From Paenibacillus_AR mesotrionivorans (GTDB lineage Bacteria > Bacillota > Bacilli > Paenibacillales > NBRC-103111): 64,000 nucleotides of DNA. Of this stretch, positions 35,783 through 44,102 are shown piece after piece (the stretch's first letter is position 1; every line of letters begins with the position of its first letter). Under the pieces are notes generated by a model. It ran no database searches, was not told the origin of the DNA, and saw nothing but the letters and a program-made list of their open reading frames with translations. The position numbers and the translations under genes were made by a program. The stretch covers positions 186,001-250,000 of the forward strand of contig NZ_JBJURJ010000011.1 of NCBI RefSeq assembly GCF_046098205.1. The letters run 5' to 3'.

Positions 35783-36559
35783 TTAAGAGGATGCAGGCTC
35801 TCCCGGCAGCGGCTCATTGTCGGAGAAGAGATGCGGATTCTCCTTCAGCATGTCCGACAGCACCTCGTTCATCCGGACCGTATCGCATACCCACATGAGA
35901 GCATCCCCCAGTTGGCTCCGGCGGATGGCTCCCGCACGCTCCAGCACTCCCTCCACCTTCCAGAAGTGAAGGGACCAGCGGAGCCCGCAGTGCCGGCGGG
36001 ACGGTACGGGAATTTCCCTGCCGTCCGGCAGTACGGTGACCAGCGGTTCATGCCCGTCGGTCAGCCGTCCGGGAATGTCCACCCACTCTTCGATCCCGTG
36101 GATGAAGGTATTGCGCTTCAGGTCTACCCCCACCAGCAGAATGGTAGCCTTGCGGTCCAGCAGCTTGCCCCAGGGGGATTCCCGGTGGCAGGGGGTATCA
36201 TAACACTCTGCCCCCTCTACATATTCCGCCGCCTCCCGTCCCAAGGCCGCAACCGAATGGGTAGGATGCAGCGAGCGGATCACCCCGGGGCGCTTGCGGA
36301 ACAGCTCGGTGAGAATACCCACGCAGGAGGGGGAATCCTCAACCGAATAGCGGGGGTTGTCCGCGTTGATATAGGACCAGGTATGGGTGGGCAGCACAAG
36401 CAGGCCGTCCTTCATATAGTCGGACAGCGCATCCAAGACGGTATCCGCTCCGCCGTCCACCTGGCCGATGCTTTTCATGGAGGAGTGCATGAGCACAGTC
36501 CCCTCCTTGGGAATTTGGGCTTCCTCCAGTTGCTTGAACAGGCTTTCTTTGGTGTGCAT
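35783..36559 (-). CDS. AAC(3)-family aminoglycoside N-acetyltransferase-like protein
   Basis: The 258-residue protein matches the antibiotic N-acetyltransferase fold: GTVLMHSSMKSIGQVDGGAD, GLLVLPTHTWSYIN, the catalytic-region RSLHPTHSVAALG (H98 and H101), CHRESPWGKLLDRKATILLVG and FIHGIEEW. Family members acetylate the 3-amino group of aminoglycosides with acetyl-CoA, but chromosomal ones (for example YokD) may act on other amines. It lies 29 bp downstream of the UMP-kinase-like gene on the same strand and probably shares its attenuator-controlled transcript. AAAGGAGAA precedes the ATG. Confidence 0.9.
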   Translation of the reverse strand: MHTKESLFKQLEEAQIPKEGTVLMHSSMKSIGQVDGGADTVLDALSDYMKDGLLVLPTHTWSYINADNPRYSVEDSPSCVGILTELFRKRPGVIRSLHPTHSVAALGREAAEYVEGAECYDTPCHRESPWGKLLDRKATILLVGVDLKRNTFIHGIEEWVDIPGRLTDGHEPLVTVLPDGREIPVPSRRHCGLRWSLHFWKVEGVLERAGAIRRSQLGDALMWVCDTVRMNEVLSDMLKENPHLFSDNEPLPGEPASS

Positions 36560-36588
36560 CGTATGTTCTCCTTTATTGTTGTCGATGG

Positions 36589-37326
36589 TTACTCCAACTC
36601 CAGCACCGAACGGCTGCTGATATAAGTGCCGCGGTCAATGCCCTGACAGATGGCCTTCATGGAGCCGGGTTGGTCAAAATTGAATACATGCATGGGCAGC
36701 TCGTAGTCCCGGGCGAGGATGAATGCCGCCTGATCCATCACTCGCAGGTCGCGGGAGAGCACGTCATTGTAGTGCAGGGACACGAACCGCCGCGCCGTTT
36801 TGTCCTTGCGGGGATCGGCATGCAGCACGCCGTCCACCCCTTGTTTGGCCACCAGCAGCGCGTCGCAGCCGGTTTCAATGGCCCGCTGCACAGAGGGATA
36901 ATCCGTCGTTACATAGGGCTGACCGTTGCCTCCGGCAAAAATGACGATGTAGCCTTTTTCCAGATGGTGCACGGCCCGTAACCGGATGTAAGGCTCTGCC
37001 ACGGATGCAACGGGAATGGCGGTCATCACCCGGACCTCCCGGGTGGTTTTGGACTTCAGCACTCCCCGCAGCATCAGACTGTTAATGACAGTGGCCAACG
37101 TCCCGATGTTGTCCGCCTCCGCCCGTTCGATTCCCCAGGCTTCCCCCATATTGCCGCGGAAGATATTGCCGCCCCCGATAACCAGCCCCACCTCTACCCC
37201 CAACTCTACCACAGACAGAATCTCGTTGGCGATATGGTCCAGCCGCTCCGGCTCGAATCCGAACTCCGATGCTCCAGCCACCGCCCCTCCGCTCAGCTTA
37301 ATCAATACCCGTTTGTACCTGGTCAT
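36589..37326 (-). CDS. UMP kinase-like (PyrH-like) amino acid kinase family protein
   Basis: The 245-residue protein has the PyrH framework: KRVLIKLSGGAV, VGLVIGGGNIFRG, ERAEADNIGTLATVINSLML, EPYIRLRAVHHLEKGYIVIF, VDGVLHADPRKDKTA and LRVMDQAAFILARDYELP. It differs from housekeeping PyrH at usually fixed spots, for example TTDYPSVQRA where TDTAAALRA is normal. It is not beside tsf or frr as pyrH usually is, so it is probably a second copy with a special role or altered substrate. AAGGAGG precedes the ATG. Its leader carries a short ORF and a terminator. Confidence 0.85.
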   Translation of the reverse strand: MTRYKRVLIKLSGGAVAGASEFGFEPERLDHIANEILSVVELGVEVGLVIGGGNIFRGNMGEAWGIERAEADNIGTLATVINSLMLRGVLKSKTTREVRVMTAIPVASVAEPYIRLRAVHHLEKGYIVIFAGGNGQPYVTTDYPSVQRAIETGCDALLVAKQGVDGVLHADPRKDKTARRFVSLHYNDVLSRDLRVMDQAAFILARDYELPMHVFNFDQPGSMKAICQGIDRGTYISSRSVLELE

Positions 37327-37348
37327 ACAACCGCCTCCTTATCAAATA

Positions 37349-37380
37349 AAAAAACACTAAAGCGGCTGCCGCTTTAGTGT
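37349..37380 (-). terminator. Attenuator hairpin in the leader of the UMP-kinase-like gene
   Basis: On the minus strand ACACTAAAGCGG / CCGCTTTAGTGT (12 bp, 3-nt loop) is followed by seven T, ending 23 nt before the start codon. It is a complete intrinsic terminator placed before the gene, not after it, and the leader ORF stop codon lies inside its 3' arm. Confidence 0.85.
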
Positions 37381-37458
37381 CCCCATGAAGCAAATATATG
37401 AAATGACCAACCTCCGGGCTGAGACTGAACAGGTCCGTATCCGGTGCTGGCGCTTCAT
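37357..37458 (-). CDS. Leader peptide ORF with Arg-Ile-Arg motif, upstream of the attenuator
   Basis: The 33-codon frame begins MKRQHRIRTCSVSARR and ends FMGTLKRQPL. The ATG at 37458 is preceded by AAGGGGTGAG at a suitable distance and by a promoter about 55 nt upstream. The peptide is basic. Its residues 6-8 (R-I-R) are the +x+ pattern at which ribosomes are known to stall with macrolides in leaders such as ErmDL. Its last codons run through both arms of the terminator hairpin, so ribosome position should decide whether the hairpin forms. Functional assignment is inference. Confidence 0.6.
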   Translation of the reverse strand: MKRQHRIRTCSVSARRLVISYICFMGTLKRQPL

Positions 37459-37512
37459 ACTCTCACCCCTTATTCACTATAAAAAATCAGGTTTCCAAGA
37501 TTTCTCTGATTT

Positions 37513-37541
37513 ATTCTATACCGGGCTGCGGAGGAATGCAA
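37513..37541 (-). promoter_or_regulatory. Promoter for the leader peptide/UMP-kinase-like transcript
   Basis: TTGCAT and TAGAAT on the minus strand are separated by 17 nt. The predicted RNA start is near 37506, giving a leader of about 180 nt. Confidence 0.65.
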
Positions 37542-37588
37542 CACGCCAAAAAGGATTTTCATCCCACATCCCTATACAAGGCCGGTTG

Positions 37589-38587
37589 TTACCCTTCTCT
37601 GCCGGTAGCCCACAGAATCCGCGGGTCCACCTGCCGAACGAGGCGATACGCATAAGGCGCGAAGCCGCGTCGGGGCCAAAACCGTGAGGACTCCAGATTG
37701 GTGATTCTCCAATCCGTCACACAGTTCACAAACCCTGCCTGGCGCGCATGGACGAGGCCATAACGGGTAAGCGACTTGCCCACACCCAACCCCCGGGCAT
37801 GGGGAGCAGTGGCCCCCACCTCCAGGCAGATGCACGAGCCGGGCATCATCATATCGGACTCCGACTCCTCCGCCGGAAAAAAGGCCTGAAATCCAAGCAG
37901 CTCGCCGTCCTGGACAGCCACCCATAAAAACCCGGATTCATCGTCAATGAGAGCCGCATAACCATCCTCAAATCTCTTCCGGTCTTCGGCATAAGCCACA
38001 CCCCAGACAGGCTCCTGAGCCTGATGCTCCATGATATATACCGCCGCTTTCCGTATAGCTGCTTCGTCCTCCTTCCGCGCCAGACGGATTTCTATACCGC
38101 CGGCCCGTTGAGGCAATTCAAGCTCCGGGGGAATCGTCTGCACCCCATGCACCTGTTCATACCCGAAGCCCAGCCGCAGCCACCCGTCCATAGCTCTGGC
38201 ATCTCCGGCAGGCACCAGCGCATAATGCCGAAAGGCACCGCGCTTCACCCATTCCGCCGCAGCGGCGGCATACAAATCACGGTACAGCTCCGCACTTTCC
38301 CCTTCGGCAATCGCCGCTCCGGCATAGGCCACCCATACATGGCGCTCACGGAGCTTATCTGTTTCCAGCTTGCCGATGAGATAACCGGCCAGCTTCTCTC
38401 CCCGGAACGCAGCCACTCCGACGGCTCCCGGCGGGGCCAGAAGATCCTCTATCATCCGGGCGGCCTGCTCCGGTTCCTCGAACCTCTGCTGCAGGACAGG
38501 TGTGCCCTGCCTCTCAGCCGCATGGCGCGCAGCCAGCAGGCGGCCCGCGGCTTCTGCATAGGAAGATTCAAATCTGACGATCCTCAT
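37589..38587 (-). CDS. Tandem GNAT acetyltransferase
   Basis: The 332-residue protein appears to have two GNAT folds. The N-terminal one (about 1-155) has GAVGVAAFRGEKLAGYLIG and a degenerate acetyl-CoA loop. The C-terminal one (about 165-315) has GFLWVAVQDGELLGFQAFFP, then EVGATAPHARGLGVGKSLTR (the pyrophosphate-binding loop) and CVTDWRITNLESSRFWPRRG. It should transfer acetyl groups to an amine; the substrate is unknown. GAGGGAAG precedes the ATG. A terminator-like hairpin sits in its own leader. It ends 131 bp before the leader-peptide ORF on the same strand. Confidence 0.88.
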   Translation of the reverse strand: MRIVRFESSYAEAAGRLLAARHAAERQGTPVLQQRFEEPEQAARMIEDLLAPPGAVGVAAFRGEKLAGYLIGKLETDKLRERHVWVAYAGAAIAEGESAELYRDLYAAAAAEWVKRGAFRHYALVPAGDARAMDGWLRLGFGYEQVHGVQTIPPELELPQRAGGIEIRLARKEDEAAIRKAAVYIMEHQAQEPVWGVAYAEDRKRFEDGYAALIDDESGFLWVAVQDGELLGFQAFFPAEESESDMMMPGSCICLEVGATAPHARGLGVGKSLTRYGLVHARQAGFVNCVTDWRITNLESSRFWPRRGFAPYAYRLVRQVDPRILWATGREG

Positions 38588-38610
38588 TGGCTTCCCTCAT
38601 TCCCGTATAT

Positions 38611-38640
38611 AAATAAAAAAGCCTGATCGCATCAGGCTTT
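38611..38640 (-). terminator. Attenuator-like terminator in the leader of the GNAT gene
   Basis: On the minus strand AAAGCCTGAT / ATCAGGCTTT (10 bp, GCG loop) is followed by TTTATTTATA, 31 nt before the GNAT start codon. No minus-strand gene lies upstream (the neighbour is divergent), so its natural role is to stop the GNAT transcript early. Confidence 0.75.
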
Positions 38641-38686
38641 AGTTTTATAAAAAAGAGTCCGGATTTCCACCAAGACTTCAATCTAA

Positions 38687-38715
38687 ATGATAACACAACC
38701 GTTATGAACAGTCTA
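38687..38715 (-). promoter_or_regulatory. Promoter of the GNAT gene
   Basis: TAGACT and TATCAT on the minus strand are separated by 17 nt. The predicted RNA start near 38680 gives a leader of about 93 nt containing the attenuator-like hairpin. A weak 12-codon GTG frame in this leader also ends in the hairpin. Confidence 0.55.
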
Positions 38716-38789
38716 GTAAAATTGGAGCAAACTGGTAAGATAGGGGTACCGGTATATCTGCAAGGCGCGCCTGCAAAAGGAGCATATCA

Positions 38790-39905
38790 GTGAAAGGACT
38801 TGATCTTTGCGAAGCATTCTATTGGGAGGTGGTAAGGCCGATTATAGCCCACCGCTTTCCGTCTTTATTGGAGCGGCACGCAGCCGGATTGATTGGGTAC
38901 GGCTCAGATGTGCTGGGGCATGATGATGAATGGTCCCGCGATCACGAGTGGGGAGCCAGATGCCATATCTGGCTAACCGAAAGAGATTATGCGGAGCATG
39001 CTGCCGGATTGGACCGGGCCTTGACTGAAGAAGTACCCGTCTCATTTCGAGGCTGTCCGGCCCGGTTTACCCCGGATGAAGCCGGGGAGGTCCTTGTTCC
39101 TCATAAGGACAGCACCGGTCTGCATCATGTCGCCATCACAACCCTTTCCCGCCACATGCACATCCAATTGGGAATGACTGCTGCGGAGCCAGCCTGGGTG
39201 GATTGGCTGGTTATCCCCGAGCAGAAGCTGCTGGAATGGACTCGGGGGCGGATATTTATAGACCCTCCGGGGGAAATTACCGCCTTGCGCAAAAGGCTGG
39301 CTTATCTGCCGGAAGGGGTTTGGCTGTACAAGCTGAAGGAGGCCTGGAGCCACTTTGGAGGATTGTATGTGCCGGTACTCGCGGACCGCAGGGGGGACTC
39401 CTTCTCCGCCCGGCTTGCCCTCAACCGGCTGGCGGAAAAAGCGGTGCAGCTGATCTTTTTGTACAATCGACAATACCGTCCTGGCACCTATAAGTGGATA
39501 TCCCGGGAGCTTGCCCGGATTGGTCCCGCCGCCGCTCGGCAAGGCCGGATGCTGGAAGCGGCCATCTTGGAGCCGGATGCCGCCCAGGCTGTCCACCGGA
39601 TCGAAGAGGTTCTGGAGGAGCTGGCAGACCTGCATAACCAGCTCCGGATTACGGCTCCCGTCAAGCTGGAAGCTTCGCATCCCTATGCCCGTGGTTTGCA
39701 GGACCGTTCCTACAGCTCCTTGGAGAAAGTACTGACAGCCTCCTTGTCCCCGGAGCTCTGCCAGTTGGAGATTCCGGGCGGTGTAGACCAGTTTGTGACC
39801 AGTCCCTATATTCTTGTATGGGCAGAGCATTACAGCAAATTCAGAACGTTGTATCAAATGAAGGCTGATATCGACCGCACGGGAATCGGCGACATGATGG
39901 TCTGA
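38790..39905 (+). CDS. DUF4037 nucleotidyltransferase-like protein
   Basis: The 371-residue protein has a nucleotidyltransferase signature near the start, LIGYGSDVLGHDDEWSRDHE (about 34-53), typical of DUF4037 proteins. A helical C-terminal region follows (KAVQLIFLYNRQYRPGTYKW, HRIEEVLEELADLHNQL). The fold resembles enzymes that adenylylate drugs such as kanamycin, but no member is well characterised. The start is GTG with AAAAGGAG 8 nt upstream. It is divergent from the GNAT gene and followed by a strong terminator. Confidence 0.85.
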   Translation: MKGLDLCEAFYWEVVRPIIAHRFPSLLERHAAGLIGYGSDVLGHDDEWSRDHEWGARCHIWLTERDYAEHAAGLDRALTEEVPVSFRGCPARFTPDEAGEVLVPHKDSTGLHHVAITTLSRHMHIQLGMTAAEPAWVDWLVIPEQKLLEWTRGRIFIDPPGEITALRKRLAYLPEGVWLYKLKEAWSHFGGLYVPVLADRRGDSFSARLALNRLAEKAVQLIFLYNRQYRPGTYKWISRELARIGPAAARQGRMLEAAILEPDAAQAVHRIEEVLEELADLHNQLRITAPVKLEASHPYARGLQDRSYSSLEKVLTASLSPELCQLEIPGGVDQFVTSPYILVWAEHYSKFRTLYQMKADIDRTGIGDMMV

Positions 39906-39932
39906 TGACGTCTGCCTGAACATCACACATTA

Positions 39933-39962
39933 AAGGACGCTCCACTGGGAGCGTCCTTGTTT
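39933..39962 (+). terminator. Terminator of the DUF4037 gene
   Basis: The 11-bp perfect stem AAGGACGCTCC / GGAGCGTCCTT is followed by GTTTG. Confidence 0.85.
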
Positions 39963-39965
39963 GCG

Positions 39966-40670
39966 TTACGGCAGGTCGATAAGCATGAAGCTGGCTCCCG
40001 CGGCCGTGTTCAGGTTAAGCTCCTCCACACCGCTGATCCGGGCGGCATCCCGCTTCCCGAGCTGCTCCTCTCCGTTCAGCGTCAGCTCACCCTCGATAAC
40101 GAAGAGGTAAATCCGGCGCCCTGCTTCCTGCCGGAAGGTGAGGGTTTGCCCTGCCTCCAGCTCAGATAGGTAGAGGGTCAGATCCTGGTGGATAAACACA
40201 GTTTTGTCAGAATGGGTTGTGTTGGAGACAACCGGCAGCAGACGGTTTTTCATGGCGGACAGATCGTAGGCGATCTGCTCGTAGGATGGCTGCAAGCCCT
40301 GCTCGCCGGGCATAAACCACAGCTGGAGGAAGTTCACTTCCTCCTCCCCCGATGGATTTATCTCCGAATGGACAATCCCGGTACCAGCGGTCATCCGTTG
40401 AACCTCACCACGCCGGAGCACCTCCCGGTTCCCCGTGCTGTCCTGATGCTGGAGCTCCCCCTTCAACACGACGGACACAATCTCCATTTCCTTGTGGGGA
40501 TGGGAGCCGAAGCCCTTCAGCGGGGCGACAAAATCATCGTTGAACACCCGGAGCGGACCAAAATGCATATTGTCCGGATCGCGGTACTCGGCAAAGGAAA
40601 AGCTGAAATTGCTTTGCAGCCAACCATGGTCTGCGGAGAATCTGTCTGCTGCAGAATAGACGTTAATCAT
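39966..40670 (-). CDS. Pirin-family protein (YhhW-like quercetinase fold)
   Basis: The 234-residue protein is a bicupin: FGPLRVFNDDFVAPLKGFGS, HPHKEMEIVSVVLKGELQHQ, then RGEVQRMTAGTGIVHSEINP, with metal-ligand His pairs and a Glu, and a second cupin (YLFVIEGELTLNGEE). YhhW-type pirins oxidise quercetin in vitro; their natural role is unclear. ATG at 40670 has GGAGGGA at 8 nt. It is convergent with the DUF4037 gene. Confidence 0.9.
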   Translation of the reverse strand: MINVYSAADRFSADHGWLQSNFSFSFAEYRDPDNMHFGPLRVFNDDFVAPLKGFGSHPHKEMEIVSVVLKGELQHQDSTGNREVLRRGEVQRMTAGTGIVHSEINPSGEEEVNFLQLWFMPGEQGLQPSYEQIAYDLSAMKNRLLPVVSNTTHSDKTVFIHQDLTLYLSELEAGQTLTFRQEAGRRIYLFVIEGELTLNGEEQLGKRDAARISGVEELNLNTAAGASFMLIDLP

Positions 40671-40851
40671 TTGTGATCCCTCCATTTCGTATATCTGTAT
40701 TATAGAGTTATTTACTTACTATTGTCAAGCGACTAATATATGTGTAGTAAAATTCATGGGTTTTTACATTTGGGGCATACTGCTAATTAGGCCTTTTTGG
40801 AGGGTGCACACTCTCCGGTCCAACACACCTATAAAGGACGGACCCCAAAAT

Positions 40852-41709
40852 ATGATGAATACTGTATCGTTTGCGGTGCTGGCCCTAATAGCTTTAGCTA
40901 CCCTCATCTTTTTTATTGTCCGGACTAAAAGCTACTTCATTGTATTCCTGTTCTTAGCGTATGTCGGCATGATCTACGTCTTCGAATATGTCATTCTGGT
41001 CCTGTTCCATTCCTATACCTATCATCCCCGGATGCTGCCAGACCCGTATATGGACAGCATGATGGGTGCGTTTATCTCCAATTTCCTGACGGTCCCTACC
41101 CTAGGCCTGGCCATGGTGATTTACCGGCTGAGGTTCCGCTGGGCCATCCTATTTTCTTGTTTAATGATTGGGATTGAGTGGCTGTTTTTGAGGCTGGGAA
41201 TTTATGAGCATGAATGGTGGAGACTGTCTTACTCCTTCGTCGCGTTTATTTTCTTCTTTTGGCTGGTTAGCTTTTGGGCGCGCCGAGTTGAGCACGGAAA
41301 CCGCCTCTTCCAATACGTCAGCCTGCTGATGTTTTCCTTAAGTGTCCTAAATACGCTGGCATTTGTAAGAATGCTAGTGAACATAGGTATTTTCGAGCCG
41401 GGATTTTTTGAAAATCCAACACGGGATGATGTTGCCTTCACGGTTCCGTATGTTTTCCTGAAGGGGATCCTCCTGACAAACGCCATTTATTGGACGCGGA
41501 AGCTCCGGTGGACCTTGGCAGTTGTGGCTGTTCTGCTCGGCCTCCACTATGTTCTCGTCAGCGCGGGTATTCTGAAGCTGTTTATCTCCCCATGGACCTA
41601 CTGGCCGATTTACACTATCAGCCTTCTGGTTGGAGCCGGACTCATTTGGTTGGCGATGCGGCTCCTCCGCCGTCCTGCCGGTTCCGCTCCCGGTATTGGC
41701 CGGGGGTGA
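40852..41709 (+). CDS. Multi-pass membrane protein of unknown function
   Basis: The 285-residue protein has about eight hydrophobic segments and short loops. The loops include SYTYHPRMLPDPYMDSMMGA and FFENPTRDDVAFTVPY. It was not assigned to a family; the Tyr-His-Pro and Asp-Pro-Tyr loop recalls CBO0543-like spore/membrane proteins, but only weakly. ATG ATG at 40852 has AAAGGACGG about 10 nt upstream. Its 3' end overlaps the convergent AraC regulator gene by 68 bp. Confidence 0.75.
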   Translation: MMNTVSFAVLALIALATLIFFIVRTKSYFIVFLFLAYVGMIYVFEYVILVLFHSYTYHPRMLPDPYMDSMMGAFISNFLTVPTLGLAMVIYRLRFRWAILFSCLMIGIEWLFLRLGIYEHEWWRLSYSFVAFIFFFWLVSFWARRVEHGNRLFQYVSLLMFSLSVLNTLAFVRMLVNIGIFEPGFFENPTRDDVAFTVPYVFLKGILLTNAIYWTRKLRWTLAVVAVLLGLHYVLVSAGILKLFISPWTYWPIYTISLLVGAGLIWLAMRLLRRPAGSAPGIGRG

Positions 41710-43972
41710 TCCCCTCCTGCTTCCGGAAAAAGCGGATAAAGTTCTGCGAGTTGTTATAGGTCAGGCGTTCGGCGATGTCCTTTATGGGCATATCCGTTTC
41801 CACCAGCCACCGCTTGGCCATATGAACCCGGTAGGCGGCCAGGTATTCGCTGAACAGCTGGTTGGTCTCCCGCTTGAACACACCACTGAGATAATGGGTG
41901 TTGTAGTGCAGGATCGAAGCACATTCCTCCAGGGTGAAATCCGTATCAAACCGTTTGTGGATCATGTCGATCATAGCCTCGGAAAGATTGCGGTACTGGG
42001 AATCCCCCCGCTCCTGGAAGATGCGGGCCAAAGGTGCCACCAGACGGCGGGCAAACCATTTTTCGATTTCCCCTGGCACATACAGCTGGAGCAGCTCATT
42101 ATACAGCTGGGCATACTCCTCCGCCTCCAGCTGGGACAGCGTTATCCCGGACTCCTGCATGAGGATCATCAAATCGTTCAGGAGGCGGACCAGCGCAATC
42201 TGGTATTCACCCGGGCTGCGCTCAGCTGAGAAGGTTTCCTCCATCCATTGATGCAATATTCCAAGCGCCTTCTCCTCATCCGCCAGCTTCACCGCATCCG
42301 TCAGCTCATGCAGCAGCTGCCGCGGATAATGGTACAAGGCGGAATGATGGCCCCGGTTGACGTCTGCAAAATGGATGGTTACCCCTGTTCCCAGCTTCAG
42401 GCGGTGCTTCAGGGCATCCGCCGCTTCTCTGTACCCCCGTGCGGACTCCCGCACGCTTCGGAAGGGCAGACTGATGCCCATACTGATGGATAGCTTCAAA
42501 TAAGCTTCCATATTCCGCCGCATGGTTTCAGTCAGGGAAAAAACATGCCGGCGGAACGCATCCTCCGTCATCCCTGCCGCCCCGATCAGGGTAATTTGGG
42601 TTTGGTCCAGAGTGACGGGAGGAAAGCAAATCTCCGGCCCCAGACTCTCCTCTACGATATTATTGGCGGCAAACAAAAGAAGATCAGCATCTCCCGGGGA
42701 ATACGGGGTTCCCTCCAGAGTATCGGTCTGCATGGCCACTACGGCCAGCCTGTCCCACTGCTTCATCCGTTCCCCCAAGCCGTAACGGGCAATTTGCTCC
42801 CCGATCTCCGACTCCTTCAGCTGGCCCTGATACAGCTTCATCAGAAACAGCACCCGCAGCTGCCGGGTGTTGATGGAGATTTCCTTTTTCATATAGGAGT
42901 TAGAGGCTGTTAAATGGTCCAGGTGCTCCTCGATCATCTGAAATTCATTCTGTGCCCGCACAGGCTGGCGCTTGCCGATCCGCTGCAGAAGGCTTTGAAT
43001 CGGGGTATACATGCTCCTGCTGCCCAGCCAGACGAAACACAGGGTAACAGAGACGATGGCCAGGAATATAATCAGCATCACCCACGCCAGCTGTGTGGAT
43101 TGCGCCGACATCAGGTTGAGATCCGTTACCAGCACGTAGATCCACCCGTTGTAATCCGAGCGGACATAAGTAAGGGTATAGTCCCCCCGGCCTGCCTCGA
43201 CCTCCATCTGGCCGCTCTCTTCCGTCAGCCTATCCAGAGTTTCCTTGGTGATATAGCCCGTATCCATGGCGGACATGCCGGTCAGGGCCGGGTCGCGGTG
43301 GAACAGCAGATGCCGGTCGGGCCCGATAATAAACATATCCTGAAAATCCGACTCCAGATCCACCCATTGATCCAGGCGGCAGCTAGGGATATAGGCCATC
43401 GCCAGGCCCCGCTTTTCCGAGCTGCGGACGGGGAGTTTTTTGGACAGGGCTATGGTATACTTGCACCCGGACACCTCCGAGGACGGAGATCCCAGAGATC
43501 CCGTCTGCCGCAGGGACCAGCTGGAGTCATACGGGAGGTCGTTGAATGCCAGAAGCGCGTCCTTGGCGGGGAATTCTTCAAACTCATAGAGACGCTCGTT
43601 GTTAATCAGCCAATTATCGCTGAAGTTCAACAGCACCACGTCCGTCACCGGAGAGCCTCCTGACTGGAGGTTGCTGAGATTTTTGCGGAAGCTGTTGTTC
43701 AGAGCAAACTCCCGGCTGGTAATGGGCTGGTACAGGGCATCCTGCACGGCGGCGGAATTCACCACCTGGTTGAGGTTGGTATCGGTGTTTTTCAGCACCT
43801 GCTCCACGTTGCCCGCCAGCTGGCGGAGCAGATCATGGCTGGTCTGATCCAGATGGGAGCGGATTTCACCGCTGGATTTCATATAAGAGAACACGCCGAA
43901 CGCCAACACCGGAATCACGCCGATGGCGAACCCGAACCATAATAAACTGCGGTAAATGCTTCTATGCTTCAC
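41642..43972 (-). CDS. Membrane AraC-family regulator with extracellular sensor domain
   Basis: The 776-residue protein has helices at about 9-29 and 285-307 flanking an outer Cache-like domain. A cytoplasmic linker (about 360-650) and a C-terminal AraC-type domain (NTHYLSGVFKRETNQLFSEY, then NNSQNFIRFFRKQEGITPGQ) follow. Such one-protein regulators of Paenibacillaceae sense sugars or binding proteins outside and control nearby transport genes; the solute-binding protein at 44.6 kb is the likely target. A GTG at 43972 is chosen because GGAGGT precedes it by 7 nt; an ATG eight codons upstream has no site. Confidence 0.9.
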   Translation of the reverse strand: MKHRSIYRSLLWFGFAIGVIPVLAFGVFSYMKSSGEIRSHLDQTSHDLLRQLAGNVEQVLKNTDTNLNQVVNSAAVQDALYQPITSREFALNNSFRKNLSNLQSGGSPVTDVVLLNFSDNWLINNERLYEFEEFPAKDALLAFNDLPYDSSWSLRQTGSLGSPSSEVSGCKYTIALSKKLPVRSSEKRGLAMAYIPSCRLDQWVDLESDFQDMFIIGPDRHLLFHRDPALTGMSAMDTGYITKETLDRLTEESGQMEVEAGRGDYTLTYVRSDYNGWIYVLVTDLNLMSAQSTQLAWVMLIIFLAIVSVTLCFVWLGSRSMYTPIQSLLQRIGKRQPVRAQNEFQMIEEHLDHLTASNSYMKKEISINTRQLRVLFLMKLYQGQLKESEIGEQIARYGLGERMKQWDRLAVVAMQTDTLEGTPYSPGDADLLLFAANNIVEESLGPEICFPPVTLDQTQITLIGAAGMTEDAFRRHVFSLTETMRRNMEAYLKLSISMGISLPFRSVRESARGYREAADALKHRLKLGTGVTIHFADVNRGHHSALYHYPRQLLHELTDAVKLADEEKALGILHQWMEETFSAERSPGEYQIALVRLLNDLMILMQESGITLSQLEAEEYAQLYNELLQLYVPGEIEKWFARRLVAPLARIFQERGDSQYRNLSEAMIDMIHKRFDTDFTLEECASILHYNTHYLSGVFKRETNQLFSEYLAAYRVHMAKRWLVETDMPIKDIAERLTYNNSQNFIRFFRKQEGITPGQYRERNRQDGGGAASPTK

Positions 43973-44102
43973 TATAAGGACCTCCGGTAAAACCATGCTG
44001 TTCGAAGCTGGTTAAAGTGTACCACATCGCCGCGATTTCGTTGAGGCAAGCAGGGTGATATCAGGTATAATGGGCAGGAGAAGAAGTCCGGCGAACATCC
44101 GC

